Part shown: positions 7,744-16,147 of the stretch, piece by piece | Layout of the letters: each line of letters starts with the position of its first letter | Position numbering within the stretch: position 1 is the first letter of the stretch | Source: Agrobacterium pusense | Lineage (GTDB): Bacteria > Pseudomonadota > Alphaproteobacteria > Rhizobiales > Rhizobiaceae | Reading direction: 5' to 3' | Length of the DNA stretch: 64,000 nucleotides | Assembly (NCBI RefSeq): GCF_900102105.1 | Contig: NZ_FNBB01000001.1 | Coordinates: 124,001 to 188,000 of the forward strand | The notes under the pieces: generated by a model | Told to the model about the DNA's origin: nothing | The model's input: only the letters and a program-made list of their open reading frames with translations | Databases searched by the model: none | Made by a program: the position numbers and the translations under genes

Positions 7744-8457
7744 TTAGGCCGACTGGAAGCGCTTGAGGAAAAACGTGCTCAATGTTCCGAGCAAAGCCCA
7801 GAAGACGAAGCTTGTAACCGTAGCGGCGACGATGAACTGACGCTCCAGCGGCAGCGGCGCCAGTGCATGTTCGCCTTCCGGCGGCAGGGGCGCACCCAGC
7901 ACATGCGGCGCGACGATCAGCACCAGCGCCAGGACGATGGCCCAGGGTTCGCGACGGAAGGCGATCAGCGCGATGCCGCCGGCTGTTGCGGCAACGGTTG
8001 CGAGCCACCAGATCTGCCGTGCCTCAAGTGCTGCGGCGGGGCTGCCCGGCAGTTCCGGCGGCAGGCCGATCATCGGGGCGAGCATGACGGCGGCAAATCC
8101 GGCAATGCCCCACAAAAGCCCCTCACGCCAGCCGCCATTGGTGCCGCGCAGCGAAATCAGTCCGGTCAGCACCAGCGCATAACCGATCGCGGTCAGGACA
8201 TTGGCGGCAACCGTATAGGCAGTGCGTTCGAAACCATCGGCCGGAGCCCAGGCCTCTTCATTGTGCTCGTGGGCGGGAACCACAGCACCGGGCGCCGTGG
8301 CCTCGTGGCTGTGGGCAGCTTCACCGCCCGCGCCCTCATAGGTCTCTGCCTGAAGGATGAGCGGCGTGGTGCCGAAGGCCTGCATGGCTGAAACGGCTAA
8401 GCCGCCGAGGATGCCGACGAGAACGGCGGTAAAGACGATATTGCGAAAAGACGACAT
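7744..8457 (-). CDS. cbtA: Cobalt transporter subunit CbtA
   Basis: A 237-residue membrane protein of the CbtA family, the proposed B12-regulated cobalt uptake system. The N-terminal segment SSFRNIVFTAVLVGILGGLAV is the first of about five or six helices. A His/Glu-rich loop (EAAHSHEAT, AHEHNEEAW; about 45-75) would face metal, and the C-terminus FVFWALLGTLSTFFLKRF is the last helix. The ATG at 8457 is 11 bases after the cbtB stop; an upstream in-frame extension overlaps cbtB and is not used. Confidence 0.88.
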   Translation of the reverse strand: MSSFRNIVFTAVLVGILGGLAVSAMQAFGTTPLILQAETYEGAGGEAAHSHEATAPGAVVPAHEHNEEAWAPADGFERTAYTVAANVLTAIGYALVLTGLISLRGTNGGWREGLLWGIAGFAAVMLAPMIGLPPELPGSPAAALEARQIWWLATVAATAGGIALIAFRREPWAIVLALVLIVAPHVLGAPLPPEGEHALAPLPLERQFIVAATVTSFVFWALLGTLSTFFLKRFQSA

Positions 8458-8467
8458 GACATTCCCC

Positions 8468-8650
8468 TCAATGGCAGGGGAAGGCATTGGCATGACGCGT
8501 GTCATGGGCGGCATTGTGAACGGCTTCCACATGCGAGAAACCGACAAAACCGACAACGAACAGGCCAAGCACGATCGCCGTCAGCGATTGCGCGAAGCTG
8601 CCCGTTTTTGCTGAAACGGCTGAATTGGCCGTATTCTGGTGGATGGACAT
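8468..8650 (-). CDS. cbtB: Cobalt transporter subunit CbtB
   Basis: A 60-residue single-pass membrane protein. One helix (about 20-40) is followed by a His-rich tail HVEAVHNAAHDTRHANAFPCH, the signature of CbtB, whose terminal His/Cys residues are thought to bind cobalt. It is the first gene of cbtB-cbtA-orf and lies about 170 bases downstream of the riboswitch. Confidence 0.88.
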   Translation of the reverse strand: MSIHQNTANSAVSAKTGSFAQSLTAIVLGLFVVGFVGFSHVEAVHNAAHDTRHANAFPCH

Positions 8651-8820
8651 GGTGACCCCTCTCCGGCGCGACCCCGCGCCTCTGGATGCGGTCGAACGGC
8701 AAAGCCATGCGACCGCCTGCGATACACTTCACCACGGGGATACGAGACTGACACAGGGGGCATCGATCTTGCCACCCTGACATTCCGCTCTTCCGGACAC
8801 CCCGCCGGCATGGACATTTC

Positions 8821-9034
8821 CGTGATGGCAGGTCTCCTGGCTTACGGGTCAAAACCTGAAACACCTTCCCGGCATCACCTCGCCTCAACCGGAAACGCCG
8901 GTTCGGTCGAAGGGTCTGCCAGTGGCATTTCGTTTCAGGCTCTCCGCTCACAGTTGCGGGGGCAGCCACGAATGAGGATTTCTCCCTATCGTGTTCCCTT
9001 TTCACCTTCCGGAACGCCCGGAAGGAACCATCAC
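8821..9034 (-). promoter_or_regulatory. Cobalamin (B12) riboswitch
   Basis: Read on the minus strand this region has the B12 box AAGCCAGGAGACCTGCC (8827-8843), the GCCACTGGC core (8918-8926), a GCAACTGTGAG segment and closing stem P1 formed by GTGATGG and CCATCAC at the two ends. It precedes cbtBA. By analogy with other cobalamin riboswitches, adenosylcobalamin should lower expression of the cobalt uptake genes. Confidence 0.93.
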
Positions 9035-9093
9035 AGGGTTGTTATCCGCCGCGTGGGGACGGGAGTCAATGGGCACGCATGCCAACGGGACCC

Positions 9094-10014
9094 TCAGCGC
9101 GCCGGGATCGCCTTCAGATAGGCGGCGATCGCGTCGCGGTCCTCGGCTGTCAGATGCGCCATGTTCTGCTGCACCTTCACCATGGAACCGCCGACACTGT
9201 CGAATTCCGGGGTGAAGCCGGTTTCGAGATAGCTCGAAATATCGGCCTCGGCCCAGCTTCCGATGCTTTGCGAGCCGGGGGTAATGTCCGGAATGCGGCC
9301 TTCGCCTTCCGGATTGGGGCCGCCGGCCAGCCACTTGCCCTTCAGGAAGCCACCGAGCGCATTGCGCGGCGTGTGGCATTCGCCGCAATGGCCCGGACCT
9401 TCCACCAGATATTGGCCACGCAGAAGTTCGGCATTGGCATTGGCCAGCTCGACGCGCGGCGGTGCCGAAGGGTCGAAATACAGGAACTTCCAGCCGCCGA
9501 GCGCCATGCGCATGTTGAAGGGGAACGGCAGATCGTGGTCGGGCGCATCGTTCTGGCTCGCCGGCAGGGCCTTCAGATAACCGAAGAGGTCATTGATGTC
9601 CTTCTGCGTCATCCGGGCATAAGAGGCATAGGGGAAGGAGGGATAGAGATGTTCGCCGTTCTTTCCCACACCACGCGTCATGGCATCGCCAAATTCCGCC
9701 AGCGTCCAGCCGCCGATGCCGTGCTGCGGATCAGACGAAATATTTGGAACATGAAAGGTGCCGAAGGGGCTTTTCAGTGCCTGCCCGCCTGAAAGCGTCA
9801 ACAGCGCTTCACCCTTAGCATCCGGCGCGGCATGACAGCTTGCGCAGCCGCCCGCCCAGAACAGCGTCTCGCCATTGGCGAGATCCGGCTCACCGAGGCT
9901 CACCCAATGGCTGGGTGCCTGGCGCTGCGGCGCGGTCACCCATGCGAAAATCCCGTAGCCCGCAACGGCCGCGACCACGATCCCGCCCACAAGCTTCGTC
10001 CAAATGGAAGACAT
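9094..10014 (-). CDS. Di-haem cytochrome c
   Basis: Periplasmic or membrane-anchored electron carrier of 306 residues. An N-terminal helix (about 8-25) anchors or exports it. Two class I haem motifs are visible, CASCH (57-61) and CGECH (210-214), with Met/His-rich regions after each that could supply axial ligands. The layout resembles cytochromes of alcohol/aldehyde or sorbitol dehydrogenase complexes, but no dehydrogenase adjoins it. The ATG at 10014 follows GGAGAGGGG. It is probably co-transcribed with the cytochrome c' gene 89 bases upstream. Confidence 0.85.
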   Translation of the reverse strand: MSSIWTKLVGGIVVAAVAGYGIFAWVTAPQRQAPSHWVSLGEPDLANGETLFWAGGCASCHAAPDAKGEALLTLSGGQALKSPFGTFHVPNISSDPQHGIGGWTLAEFGDAMTRGVGKNGEHLYPSFPYASYARMTQKDINDLFGYLKALPASQNDAPDHDLPFPFNMRMALGGWKFLYFDPSAPPRVELANANAELLRGQYLVEGPGHCGECHTPRNALGGFLKGKWLAGGPNPEGEGRIPDITPGSQSIGSWAEADISSYLETGFTPEFDSVGGSMVKVQQNMAHLTAEDRDAIAAYLKAIPAR

Positions 10015-10103
10015 GCCCCTCTCCCCATTCTCCCCTGACAAGGTCAGGTGTCTTTCGTGACGGAAAAAACGCCGCCCGGGAGCGGCGTTTCAAACTCGTT
10101 CGA

Positions 10104-10538
10104 TTATTTCTTCAGGCGATAGGTCTGGTGGCAGGTGCCGCAATCGGCGCCCAACGTCTGCATGGCGGTGGTTACACCCGCCTGATCGGTGGGGAGATTG
10201 GCGAGAATCTTATCCGCATCTGCGCCGAGCTTGGCGGACTTGGCCTTGAAGTCATCGAAGTTTTCCCAGATCGCGGGCGCTGCCGCGCTGCCGGTCTCGG
10301 TGCCGGCGGGGAACTGGTCGGGGAAAGCCTTGGCATTGGTGCTGATGGTCGTCACGGCGGCCTTGACGGCTTCGGCGTCGAAAGGCTTCTGGCCCTTGGA
10401 GATGGCGGCGAGCGCTCCCATGGAGCCACCGATCTGCTTCATCATGCCTTCACGTTTTTCGACTTCGCCGGCAGCATAGACCGCTCCGGCGCAAAGACAG
10501 CCGAACAGCGTGGCCGCTGCGATGGTTTTCAGTTTCAT
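10104..10538 (-). CDS. Cytochrome c' (c-556 type)
   Basis: A 144-residue secreted haem protein. A signal peptide (MKLKTIAAATLFGCLCAGAVYA) is followed by a four-helix bundle, with CGTCH at 133-137 near the C-terminus, the hallmark of cytochrome c'. An axial Met/His may lie in REGMMKQIGG. Cytochromes c' bind NO and CO or carry electrons. The start is set by AAGGAGAGAG upstream of 10538. It pairs with the di-haem cytochrome downstream. Confidence 0.88.
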   Translation of the reverse strand: MKLKTIAAATLFGCLCAGAVYAAGEVEKREGMMKQIGGSMGALAAISKGQKPFDAEAVKAAVTTISTNAKAFPDQFPAGTETGSAAAPAIWENFDDFKAKSAKLGADADKILANLPTDQAGVTTAMQTLGADCGTCHQTYRLKK

Positions 10539-10655
10539 ACACTCTCTCCTTGATTCCGGCGGGCGCCGGACGCTTGATGGAACGGCGCGAGGATGCCCTT
10601 TCCACATGGCGAAAAGAAGTCACATTGCGGTGAATTCCATCGTGAAAACAGAAGC

Positions 10656-11300
10656 CTAAGACAAGGCTTCCCACAATGTGAGAAGTGCTGCGGCGATCAG
10701 CATGAAACCGGCGATGCGGCCGATGACGATCGTGGCGGCGGGAGAGGAAACGAGCCATGCCCGGCTTCTATCAGCCGTCAGCGCCAGCGCGCCATAAACG
10801 GTGAACTGCGTTACCGCCACCATCGCACCCATCACCAGCCCCTGCATCCAGATCGGCCCATAGGCGGGTTCGAGAAACTGTGGGTAGACGGCCATCATGA
10901 ACAGGTAGGCCTTCGGGTTTGACAGGCAGGTCAACACCGCCCCCCAGAATGCCTTTTTCACCGAAGCGCTTGCCTCAGCCTCATCGCCGTTCACGACAAT
11001 CGCACTGCGCACCAGGCCGATTCCGATCCAGACCATGTAAGCCGCGCCGACGACAAGCAGCGGCAGGAACAGCGACGGCATCCATGCGGCAAGCATGCCG
11101 ACACCCAGCGCGCCATACAGCGAATGCAAGATGCCGCCGGCGCTCATGCCGACGGCGGCGGAAAGGCCGGTTCTCCTGCCACCTGTCAGCGCGCTTGCCA
11201 GCACGAAGAGCATGTCCATGCCCGGCAGGATGATGATGCCGAACAGGACAACAAAGAAAAGCCAGAGATTTTCGACATAAGTCATGTCAGTATCTTTCAT
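10656..11300 (-). CDS. LysE-family exporter
   Basis: Inner-membrane amino-acid/metabolite exporter of the LysE/RhtB family, 214 residues with six predicted helices. The family motif GMDMLFVLASALTGGRRTGLSAAVGMSAG is near residues 27-55. A start five codons further in (11285) is equally possible. It diverges from a WYL-domain regulator, and the 9-base inverted repeat at 11367-11390 lies between them. The substrate is unknown. Confidence 0.83.
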   Translation of the reverse strand: MKDTDMTYVENLWLFFVVLFGIIILPGMDMLFVLASALTGGRRTGLSAAVGMSAGGILHSLYGALGVGMLAAWMPSLFLPLLVVGAAYMVWIGIGLVRSAIVVNGDEAEASASVKKAFWGAVLTCLSNPKAYLFMMAVYPQFLEPAYGPIWMQGLVMGAMVAVTQFTVYGALALTADRSRAWLVSSPAATIVIGRIAGFMLIAAALLTLWEALS

Positions 11301-11366
11301 ACCGGATAGAGGTGCATTCGAGAAACCCCATGTTTCTCAATGTATTTTTCCGTTTATAGGGAACGC

Positions 11367-11390
11367 CAACTGACAGCGTTGTGTCAGTTG
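11367..11390. promoter_or_regulatory. Inverted repeat between LysE and WYL regulator
   Basis: Perfect 9-base arms CAACTGACA and TGTCAGTTG around a 6-base spacer, in the divergent promoter region. It is a likely binding site for the adjacent WYL regulator. The core TGACA/TGTCAG recurs before the VOC gene at 21271. Confidence 0.6.
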
Positions 11391-11418
11391 CGTGGGAAAA
11401 TCCATCGGGAAGACGGCA

Positions 11419-12129
11419 ATGCGCAAGGTCTCAAGACTGTTCGAGATCATCCAGATTTTGCGGCTGGCGCGCCGCCCGGTGACCGCGCAGACGATTGCCG
11501 ACATGCTGGAGATAACAGTGCGCTCGGTCTATCGCGATATGGCAGCGCTTCAGACCATGCGTGTGCCCATCGCAGGGGAACGCGGCGTGGGGTATATTCT
11601 CCGGCCCGGTTTCAACCTGCCGCCACTGATGTTTTCCATCGAGGAAACCGAGGCAATCGTGCTGGCGCTCGCCATGGTCGACCGCACCGGCGATATGGAA
11701 TTGCGCCGGGCCGCGAAGAAGGCGAGCGACAAGATTGCCGCGTCTCTGCCCGAACCGCTGTCAAAGACCCTTTCCGCCAATGCCCTCCACGCCTGGGGCA
11801 GCATCGCGCCAGCACCGGCAGGACTTGATCTCTCGACGGTCAGACGTGCGGTGCGCGACGAGGAGACGCTGGAAATTATCTATCGCGATGAAGCCGGCGC
11901 GGAAACGCGGCGGCGGGTTCGGCCAATCGCGGTGATCTATTACTCCGAAACCGTAAATATTGTCGCCTGGTGCGAGCTGCGGCAGGCCATCCGTAATTTC
12001 CGCTCGGACCGGGTGCAGAGCTGCCAGGCGACCGGCAGCTTCTTCAAGCTCGAAGGCGAGAAGCTGCGGCAATTGTGGATGGCCGGCTGGCAGAGCAACC
12101 AGCCGGCCATCCCTTACTCACAACCGTAA
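11419..12129 (+). CDS. YafY-type HTH/WYL transcriptional regulator
   Basis: A 236-residue regulator. The N-terminal HTH_11 domain (VSRLFEIIQILRLARRPVTAQTIAD, RSVYRDMAAL) is followed by a WYL ligand-sensing domain with IYRDEAGAETRRRVRPIAVIYY and AWCELRQAIRNFRSDRV. The family start MRKVSRLFEI sets the ATG at 11419, not the upstream GTG at 11392, which lies next to the inverted repeat. It probably controls the divergent LysE exporter. Its 3' end overlaps the next gene tail-to-tail by 12 bases. Confidence 0.85.
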   Translation: MRKVSRLFEIIQILRLARRPVTAQTIADMLEITVRSVYRDMAALQTMRVPIAGERGVGYILRPGFNLPPLMFSIEETEAIVLALAMVDRTGDMELRRAAKKASDKIAASLPEPLSKTLSANALHAWGSIAPAPAGLDLSTVRRAVRDEETLEIIYRDEAGAETRRRVRPIAVIYYSETVNIVAWCELRQAIRNFRSDRVQSCQATGSFFKLEGEKLRQLWMAGWQSNQPAIPYSQP

Positions 12130-12963
12130 GAGGCGATCCTCCTCCCGCCCGAAACCGCGAATGGCGATTCGGTCGGCAAAGACATCGGCGATGGCGAAGG
12201 TGTTCTGGTCGGGCGTGTCGACCATGCCCTTGAAATTCACGAAATGTGTATTGCCCGATACGCCGTAATTGCCCTCATGGTTATGGCCGTTGAACCATGC
12301 GATGGCGCAAGGATGGGCGTTGAGAAGATCAAGGATGCGCGGCGCGTCCCACATGTTATGGGCGTTTTCCGGATAGACAGGGTAGTGGCACAGCACGATG
12401 ACTCTTTCGCCCGCCGCATCCGCCTTTTGCAGAACCGCCCGCAGCCAGTCGAACTGCTCGTCGCCAAGCGAGGCGTTCCAGTCCTGCGCGTTGATTGCGC
12501 CTACATCCGAGAGGCGCTTCAGCCGCTCGGCAGCAAGGGTGCGACGCGGATCCCCAACCGGTGGGGCGAAAAGGCTGACGTCATTGCCATCAAGCACGGC
12601 GAAGCGGATGCCGCCGACGGTAAAATCATGCCAGGCGGCGGCCATGCCGAGGCGGGCGTGGACGCCAGGCAAATGCTCGGCGGCAACGGCGAAATCGTGA
12701 TTGCCCGGCAGCAGGAGCGAGCGGTGGCGAAGCCGGTCGTAAACGGCAAGAATCGCATCGAAATTTTCAAAACCGCGATCGATGATGTCGCCCAGCGTCA
12801 CGACGAAGGCCAGATCTTCGCGATTGAAGGCATCCACCGCCTCCGCGAGCTTTTTGGGACTTTCGCGATAATGACGGCCCATCTCGGGACGCGGATCGAT
12901 ATCGGCATATTGGGGATCGGCGACTATGCCGAAGGAGAAGAGAGGAGTTGTTTTTTCAGTCAT
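12118..12963 (-). CDS. Metallophosphoesterase, ADPRM-like
   Basis: Calcineurin-like phosphoesterase of 281 residues. Metal-site motifs occur in order: GIVADPQYAD (Asp, Gln), TLGDIIDRG (Asp), LLPGNHDF (Asn, His), LCHYPVYPEN (His), and FNGHNHEGNYG (His, His). The DPQYAD form is typical of the Mn-dependent ADP-ribose/CDP-alcohol diphosphatase (ADPRM) group, so hydrolysis of ADP-ribose or CDP-alcohols is a reasonable inference. The ATG at 12963 is chosen because homologs begin near FSFGIVADPQ. The last 12 bases overlap the WYL gene on the other strand. Confidence 0.8.
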   Translation of the reverse strand: MTEKTTPLFSFGIVADPQYADIDPRPEMGRHYRESPKKLAEAVDAFNREDLAFVVTLGDIIDRGFENFDAILAVYDRLRHRSLLLPGNHDFAVAAEHLPGVHARLGMAAAWHDFTVGGIRFAVLDGNDVSLFAPPVGDPRRTLAAERLKRLSDVGAINAQDWNASLGDEQFDWLRAVLQKADAAGERVIVLCHYPVYPENAHNMWDAPRILDLLNAHPCAIAWFNGHNHEGNYGVSGNTHFVNFKGMVDTPDQNTFAIADVFADRIAIRGFGREEDRLLRL

Positions 12964-13024
12964 GATGCGCCGCGATAAACCCGGCGGATGACAGGCTTGT
13001 GACAGGAGCAGAATATGCTCCAAA

Positions 13025-13054
13025 GCAAAACACCCGGCCTGAGAGCCGGGTGTT
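13025..13054 (-). terminator. Rho-independent terminator for sodB
   Basis: On the minus strand, AACACCCGGC and GCCGGGTGTT form a perfect 10-bp stem with a 6-base loop, followed by TTTGCTTT. It lies 165 bases after the sodB stop, with a palindromic element in between. Confidence 0.75.
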
Positions 13055-13078
13055 CAATAGGTGGTACCGCAAGCTTTC

Positions 13079-13171
13079 CGTCGCCATGCTCGGGCCTGTC
13101 CCGGCGCATCTGCTGACATCCCGTTTCAGGGAACATCCGCGGATCCTCGGCACAAGGCCGAGGATGACGTC
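13079..13171. repeat. Class B intergenic palindromic element (copy 2)
   Basis: A hairpin GCTCGGGCCTGTCCCGG-like at one end and ATCCTCGGCACAAGGCCGAGGAT at the other, about 90 bases in all. It shares GAGGATGACG with the other class B copies. It sits inside the sodB 3' region, before its terminator, and so is transcribed. Confidence 0.7.
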
Positions 13172-13218
13172 GCGCAAGAGGTGGCTGCCTCGATCAGCAA
13201 CCACGCTTGTCGCAAGCC

Positions 13219-13821
13219 TTACTTGGCAGCAGCTTCGTAACGCTCCAGGACGTAGTCCCAGTTGATGAGGTTATCGACGAAGGCTTCGAGGTACTTCGGA
13301 CGCAGGTTGCGGTAGTCGATGTAGTAGGAGTGTTCCCATACGTCGACGCCGAGGATCGGTTCTGCACCGTGAACCAGCGGGTTTTCGCCGTTCGGGGTCT
13401 TGGAGATTTCGAGCTTGCCGTTCTTGACGGACAGCCACGCCCAGCCGGAGCCGAACTGCGTGGTGCCGGCTGCGATGAAATCGGCCTTGAACTTGTCGTA
13501 ACCGCCGAGATCGGAGGCAATAGCCTGCTCGAGCTTGCCCGGCAGCTTGTTGCCGCCGCCGCCCTTCTTCATCCACTTCCAGAAATGAACGTGGTTGTAG
13601 TGCTGGGCCGCATTGTTGAAGAGACCGGCATTGGTGCCAAAGGACTTCTTCACGACTTCTTCGAGCGACAGGTCGGAAAGACCGGCTTCAGCTGCAAGCT
13701 TGTTGCCGTTGTCGACATACGCCTTGTGGTGCTTGTCGTGATGGAACTCGAGCGTCTCGCGCGACATGTAAGGTGCAAGCGCGTCGTAGTCGTAGGGGAG
13801 TTCGGGAAGTTCGAAGGCCAT
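13219..13821 (-). CDS. sodB: Superoxide dismutase, Fe/Mn family
   Basis: Cytoplasmic enzyme converting superoxide to H2O2 and O2, 200 residues, the usual length. Metal ligands are His27 (ETLEFHHDKHHK), a His near 77 (AAQHYNHVHFW), and Asp and His in the VDVWEHSYY motif near 161-165. The Gln in AAQHYNH and the GSGWAWL segment favour iron, as in SodB, over manganese. It stands alone, with its own terminator downstream. No SoxR- or Fur-like site was clear upstream. Confidence 0.93.
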   Translation of the reverse strand: MAFELPELPYDYDALAPYMSRETLEFHHDKHHKAYVDNGNKLAAEAGLSDLSLEEVVKKSFGTNAGLFNNAAQHYNHVHFWKWMKKGGGGNKLPGKLEQAIASDLGGYDKFKADFIAAGTTQFGSGWAWLSVKNGKLEISKTPNGENPLVHGAEPILGVDVWEHSYYIDYRNLRPKYLEAFVDNLINWDYVLERYEAAAK

Positions 13822-14042
13822 GGTTTTTACTCCTTTTTGCAGCGCGTTACCGCTCCTAGAAACCGTGTGAGCGGACCATAGGAGCGAAGCTCTGTTTGGG
13901 CAACCTGTGAATTATCAAAATGTTCCGCCAAAAGAGAAAATTCCTCTCGCGCCGGCCGCCACCATATTTGTTTCACACCGCTGGCGTACCGTTTTCCACC
14001 CTATCGGTTCGCTTTTGATCGAGATTGCAGGAAGGAAATTCC

Positions 14043-14387
14043 ATGATACGCCCGATGATCCACACAGCCGCCCTCCTTGTTGCCGTCTCGTCGGCTGTCC
14101 TGCCTGCGTCCGCATCTTCGGACGATGCGTGGAAGGAATTCGTGGCGGATGTGCAGACTGCCTGTCTTGCCGCAGCCGGAGACATGATCGACGACGCCAA
14201 GGCGGTCGTCGATCCCGTTGGCAGCGAGAATTACGGTCTTGCCATCCTGACCGGCAGGGCAAAGGGCGCGGATGTGACGGTCAGCCATATCTGCGTCTAT
14301 GACAAGAAGACAAAGGCCGTGGAACTCGGCAGCGAACTTGCCGGCGATACGCTGAAGGTGGAAATTCCCGGCTCCACCAAGCCCTGA
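14043..14387 (+). CDS. Small secreted hypothetical protein
   Basis: A 114-residue protein. A signal peptide (MIRPMIHTAALLVAVSSAVLPASA) is followed by a mature domain with two cysteines (VQTACLAAAG and SHICVYD) that could form a disulphide in the periplasm. The C-terminus is a beta-rich stretch ending EIPGSTKP. The family is not recognised. The ATG at 14043 follows AGGAAGG; an ATG six codons earlier overlaps this site. Confidence 0.6.
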   Translation: MIRPMIHTAALLVAVSSAVLPASASSDDAWKEFVADVQTACLAAAGDMIDDAKAVVDPVGSENYGLAILTGRAKGADVTVSHICVYDKKTKAVELGSELAGDTLKVEIPGSTKP

Positions 14388-14393
14388 CGCGGG

Positions 14394-14936
14394 TCAGAAA
14401 CGGGGCGTGGTATCGCCTTCGCCCAGTGCGCGCTGCATCAGCACCGTGTCCAGCCATTGACCGTGTTTCCAGCCGATGGATTTGAAGGTTCCGACGTGCT
14501 CGAAACCGGCGGCGCGATGCACGCCGACCGAAGCCGCATTTGCGCTGTCGCCGATGACGGCGATCATCTGCCGGAAGCCGCGCACGGTCGCCTCCTTGAT
14601 GAGCGCGTCGAGCAGCTTGCGGCCAATACCCATGCCTTTCATCGAAGGGTCGATGTAAACGGAATCCTCAACCGTCGCGCCATAGGCCGGGCGGGCGCGA
14701 TAAGCGCCGGCATAGGCATATCCCGTCACCTTGCCGTCACGCTCAGCGACGAGATAGGGGAAATTGCCCTCCACCAGAAGGCGACGGCGCTCAGCCATCG
14801 TTTCCGCCGTTGGCGGATCGATCTCGAAGCTGGCGCGGCCATGCAAAACGGCGTCCCGGTAAATTTCGGTAATGGCTGGGATATCCGCCTCTTCACAGGG
14901 GCGGATCAGAAGGCTGGAAACGGTGGAAAGGGTCAT
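14394..14936 (-). CDS. GNAT acetyltransferase, phosphinothricin-acetyltransferase-like
   Basis: A 180-residue acetyltransferase. LLIRPCEEADIPAITEIYRDAVLHGRASFEIDPP is typical of the Pat/Bar group, and the acetyl-CoA site is YIDPSMKGMGIGRKLLDALI (about 101-120). The C-terminal GFEHVGTFKSIGWKHGQWLDTVLMQ also matches this group, whose members acetylate phosphinothricin, methionine sulphone or similar amines. The actual substrate is uncertain. It diverges from the LysR gene at 15033. A much longer upstream extension runs antisense through that regulator and is rejected. Confidence 0.82.
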   Translation of the reverse strand: MTLSTVSSLLIRPCEEADIPAITEIYRDAVLHGRASFEIDPPTAETMAERRRLLVEGNFPYLVAERDGKVTGYAYAGAYRARPAYGATVEDSVYIDPSMKGMGIGRKLLDALIKEATVRGFRQMIAVIGDSANAASVGVHRAAGFEHVGTFKSIGWKHGQWLDTVLMQRALGEGDTTPRF

Positions 14937-15032
14937 TCTCTTGTCCTGCGGATCATTCACATCGTCATTGTGCATTGCGGCGCAGCCAAAATAAAGATTA
15001 TCTGACTTATACAAACGATAAGGTTTTCTTTG

Positions 15033-15920
15033 ATGATGGATCTCGACCTTCGGCAAGTGCGAAGTTTCATGGATGTGGCCGATCTCGGCAGCTTTTCCGC
15101 CGCCGCCGACAAGGCCGGAGTGACGCAGCCGGCCATCAGCCTGCACATAAGGCTGCTTGAAAAACAGCTGGGTGTGCGGCTGATCGAGAGGGTGGGCAGG
15201 CGCGCCCAGCCGACGGCGGCGGGCCGCGACTTCCTCATTCATGCAAGGCGGATTGCAGAAGAGGTGGCGCACGCCATCGATACGGTCGCGCCGCATCGCA
15301 GCGGGGTGACGGGACGCCTGCGCATCGGCACGGGCGCCACCGCCTGCATCTATCTCCTGCCGCCGGTTCTGGGGCGTATTCGCGCAGCCATGCCTGGCAT
15401 CGAGATCGTGGTGCAGACGGGCAATACCCACGATATCCTGCGGCTTCTGGAGGCCAACACGATCGACGCCGCCGTGGTGGCCCTGCCCGCCAGCGGCCGC
15501 AGCCTCGATATCAGCGATATCCATTTCGATGAGCTGGTCGCCGTCTTCCCGAAAGATATGATCGCGGACACAGGGCTGCTCACCGCAGATGAGCTCTCGA
15601 CCAAGCCGCTGTTGCTCTACGAGGGCGGCAATACGCGCAGGCTGGTGGATCAATGGTTCGCTGCAAGCGGTCGTGCCGTGCAGCCGACGATGGAACTCGG
15701 CAGCGTGGAAGCCATCAAGAAACTTGCAGGCGCCGGGCTTGGCCTTGCCATCGTTCCACGCATGGCAGTGGAACAGGACGCCACTCCATCGGGGCTGCAA
15801 TGGCGCTCACTCAATCCGCCGCTCGAACGCCGGATCGCTCTCGCGATGCGGCGCGACAAACACATGACTGCGCCGCTGCGGGCGCTTGCCGCAGCACTGC
15901 CGGATGTGCGGAAAAGGTGA
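15033..15920 (+). CDS. LysR-family transcriptional regulator
   Basis: A 295-residue LysR regulator. The winged helix is DLRQVRSFMDVADLGSFSAAADKAGVTQPAISLHI (about 5-40), with the substrate-binding domain from about 95 (GRLRIGTGATACIYLLPPVL). Two adjacent ATGs at 15033 and 15036 are alternatives. It diverges from the acetyltransferase gene and may control it. The ligand is unknown. Confidence 0.86.
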   Translation: MMDLDLRQVRSFMDVADLGSFSAAADKAGVTQPAISLHIRLLEKQLGVRLIERVGRRAQPTAAGRDFLIHARRIAEEVAHAIDTVAPHRSGVTGRLRIGTGATACIYLLPPVLGRIRAAMPGIEIVVQTGNTHDILRLLEANTIDAAVVALPASGRSLDISDIHFDELVAVFPKDMIADTGLLTADELSTKPLLLYEGGNTRRLVDQWFAASGRAVQPTMELGSVEAIKKLAGAGLGLAIVPRMAVEQDATPSGLQWRSLNPPLERRIALAMRRDKHMTAPLRALAAALPDVRKR

Positions 15921-15983
15921 AGTCCGCGCCGGTTGCGAGGGCCGGCTTCGACCTGTTGACGACATGGAACCGTACTCTCTCAT

Positions 15984-16098
15984 CCGTCATGCCGGACTGG
16001 ATCCGGCATCCAGCCACGGCGCGTCTGCGCCGTGAAGAGAGTTTTTCGCGATCAAGGACTTGATCGCGCTGGACCCCGGATCCAGTCCGGGGTGACGG
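15984..16098 (+). repeat. Class A palindromic element (copy 2)
   Basis: Outer hairpin GCCGGA/TCCGGC, middle stem ACGGCGC/GCGCCGT and inner stem GCGATCAAG-GA-CTTGATCGC, ending GGGGTGACGG. It has the same orientation as the copy at 7294 but a different, still complementary inner stem. It lies between convergent genes. Confidence 0.83.
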
Positions 16099-16147
16099 AG
16101 CCCATAACCAAGCCTCCACCCACACATTCAGTCCACGAGTTTCGTTC

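Noticed and set aside
14394-15800. A long form (468 codons) of the acetyltransferase ORF.
   Set aside because: The extra N-terminal part is antisense to the LysR gene; the GNAT domain begins at the ATG at 14936.
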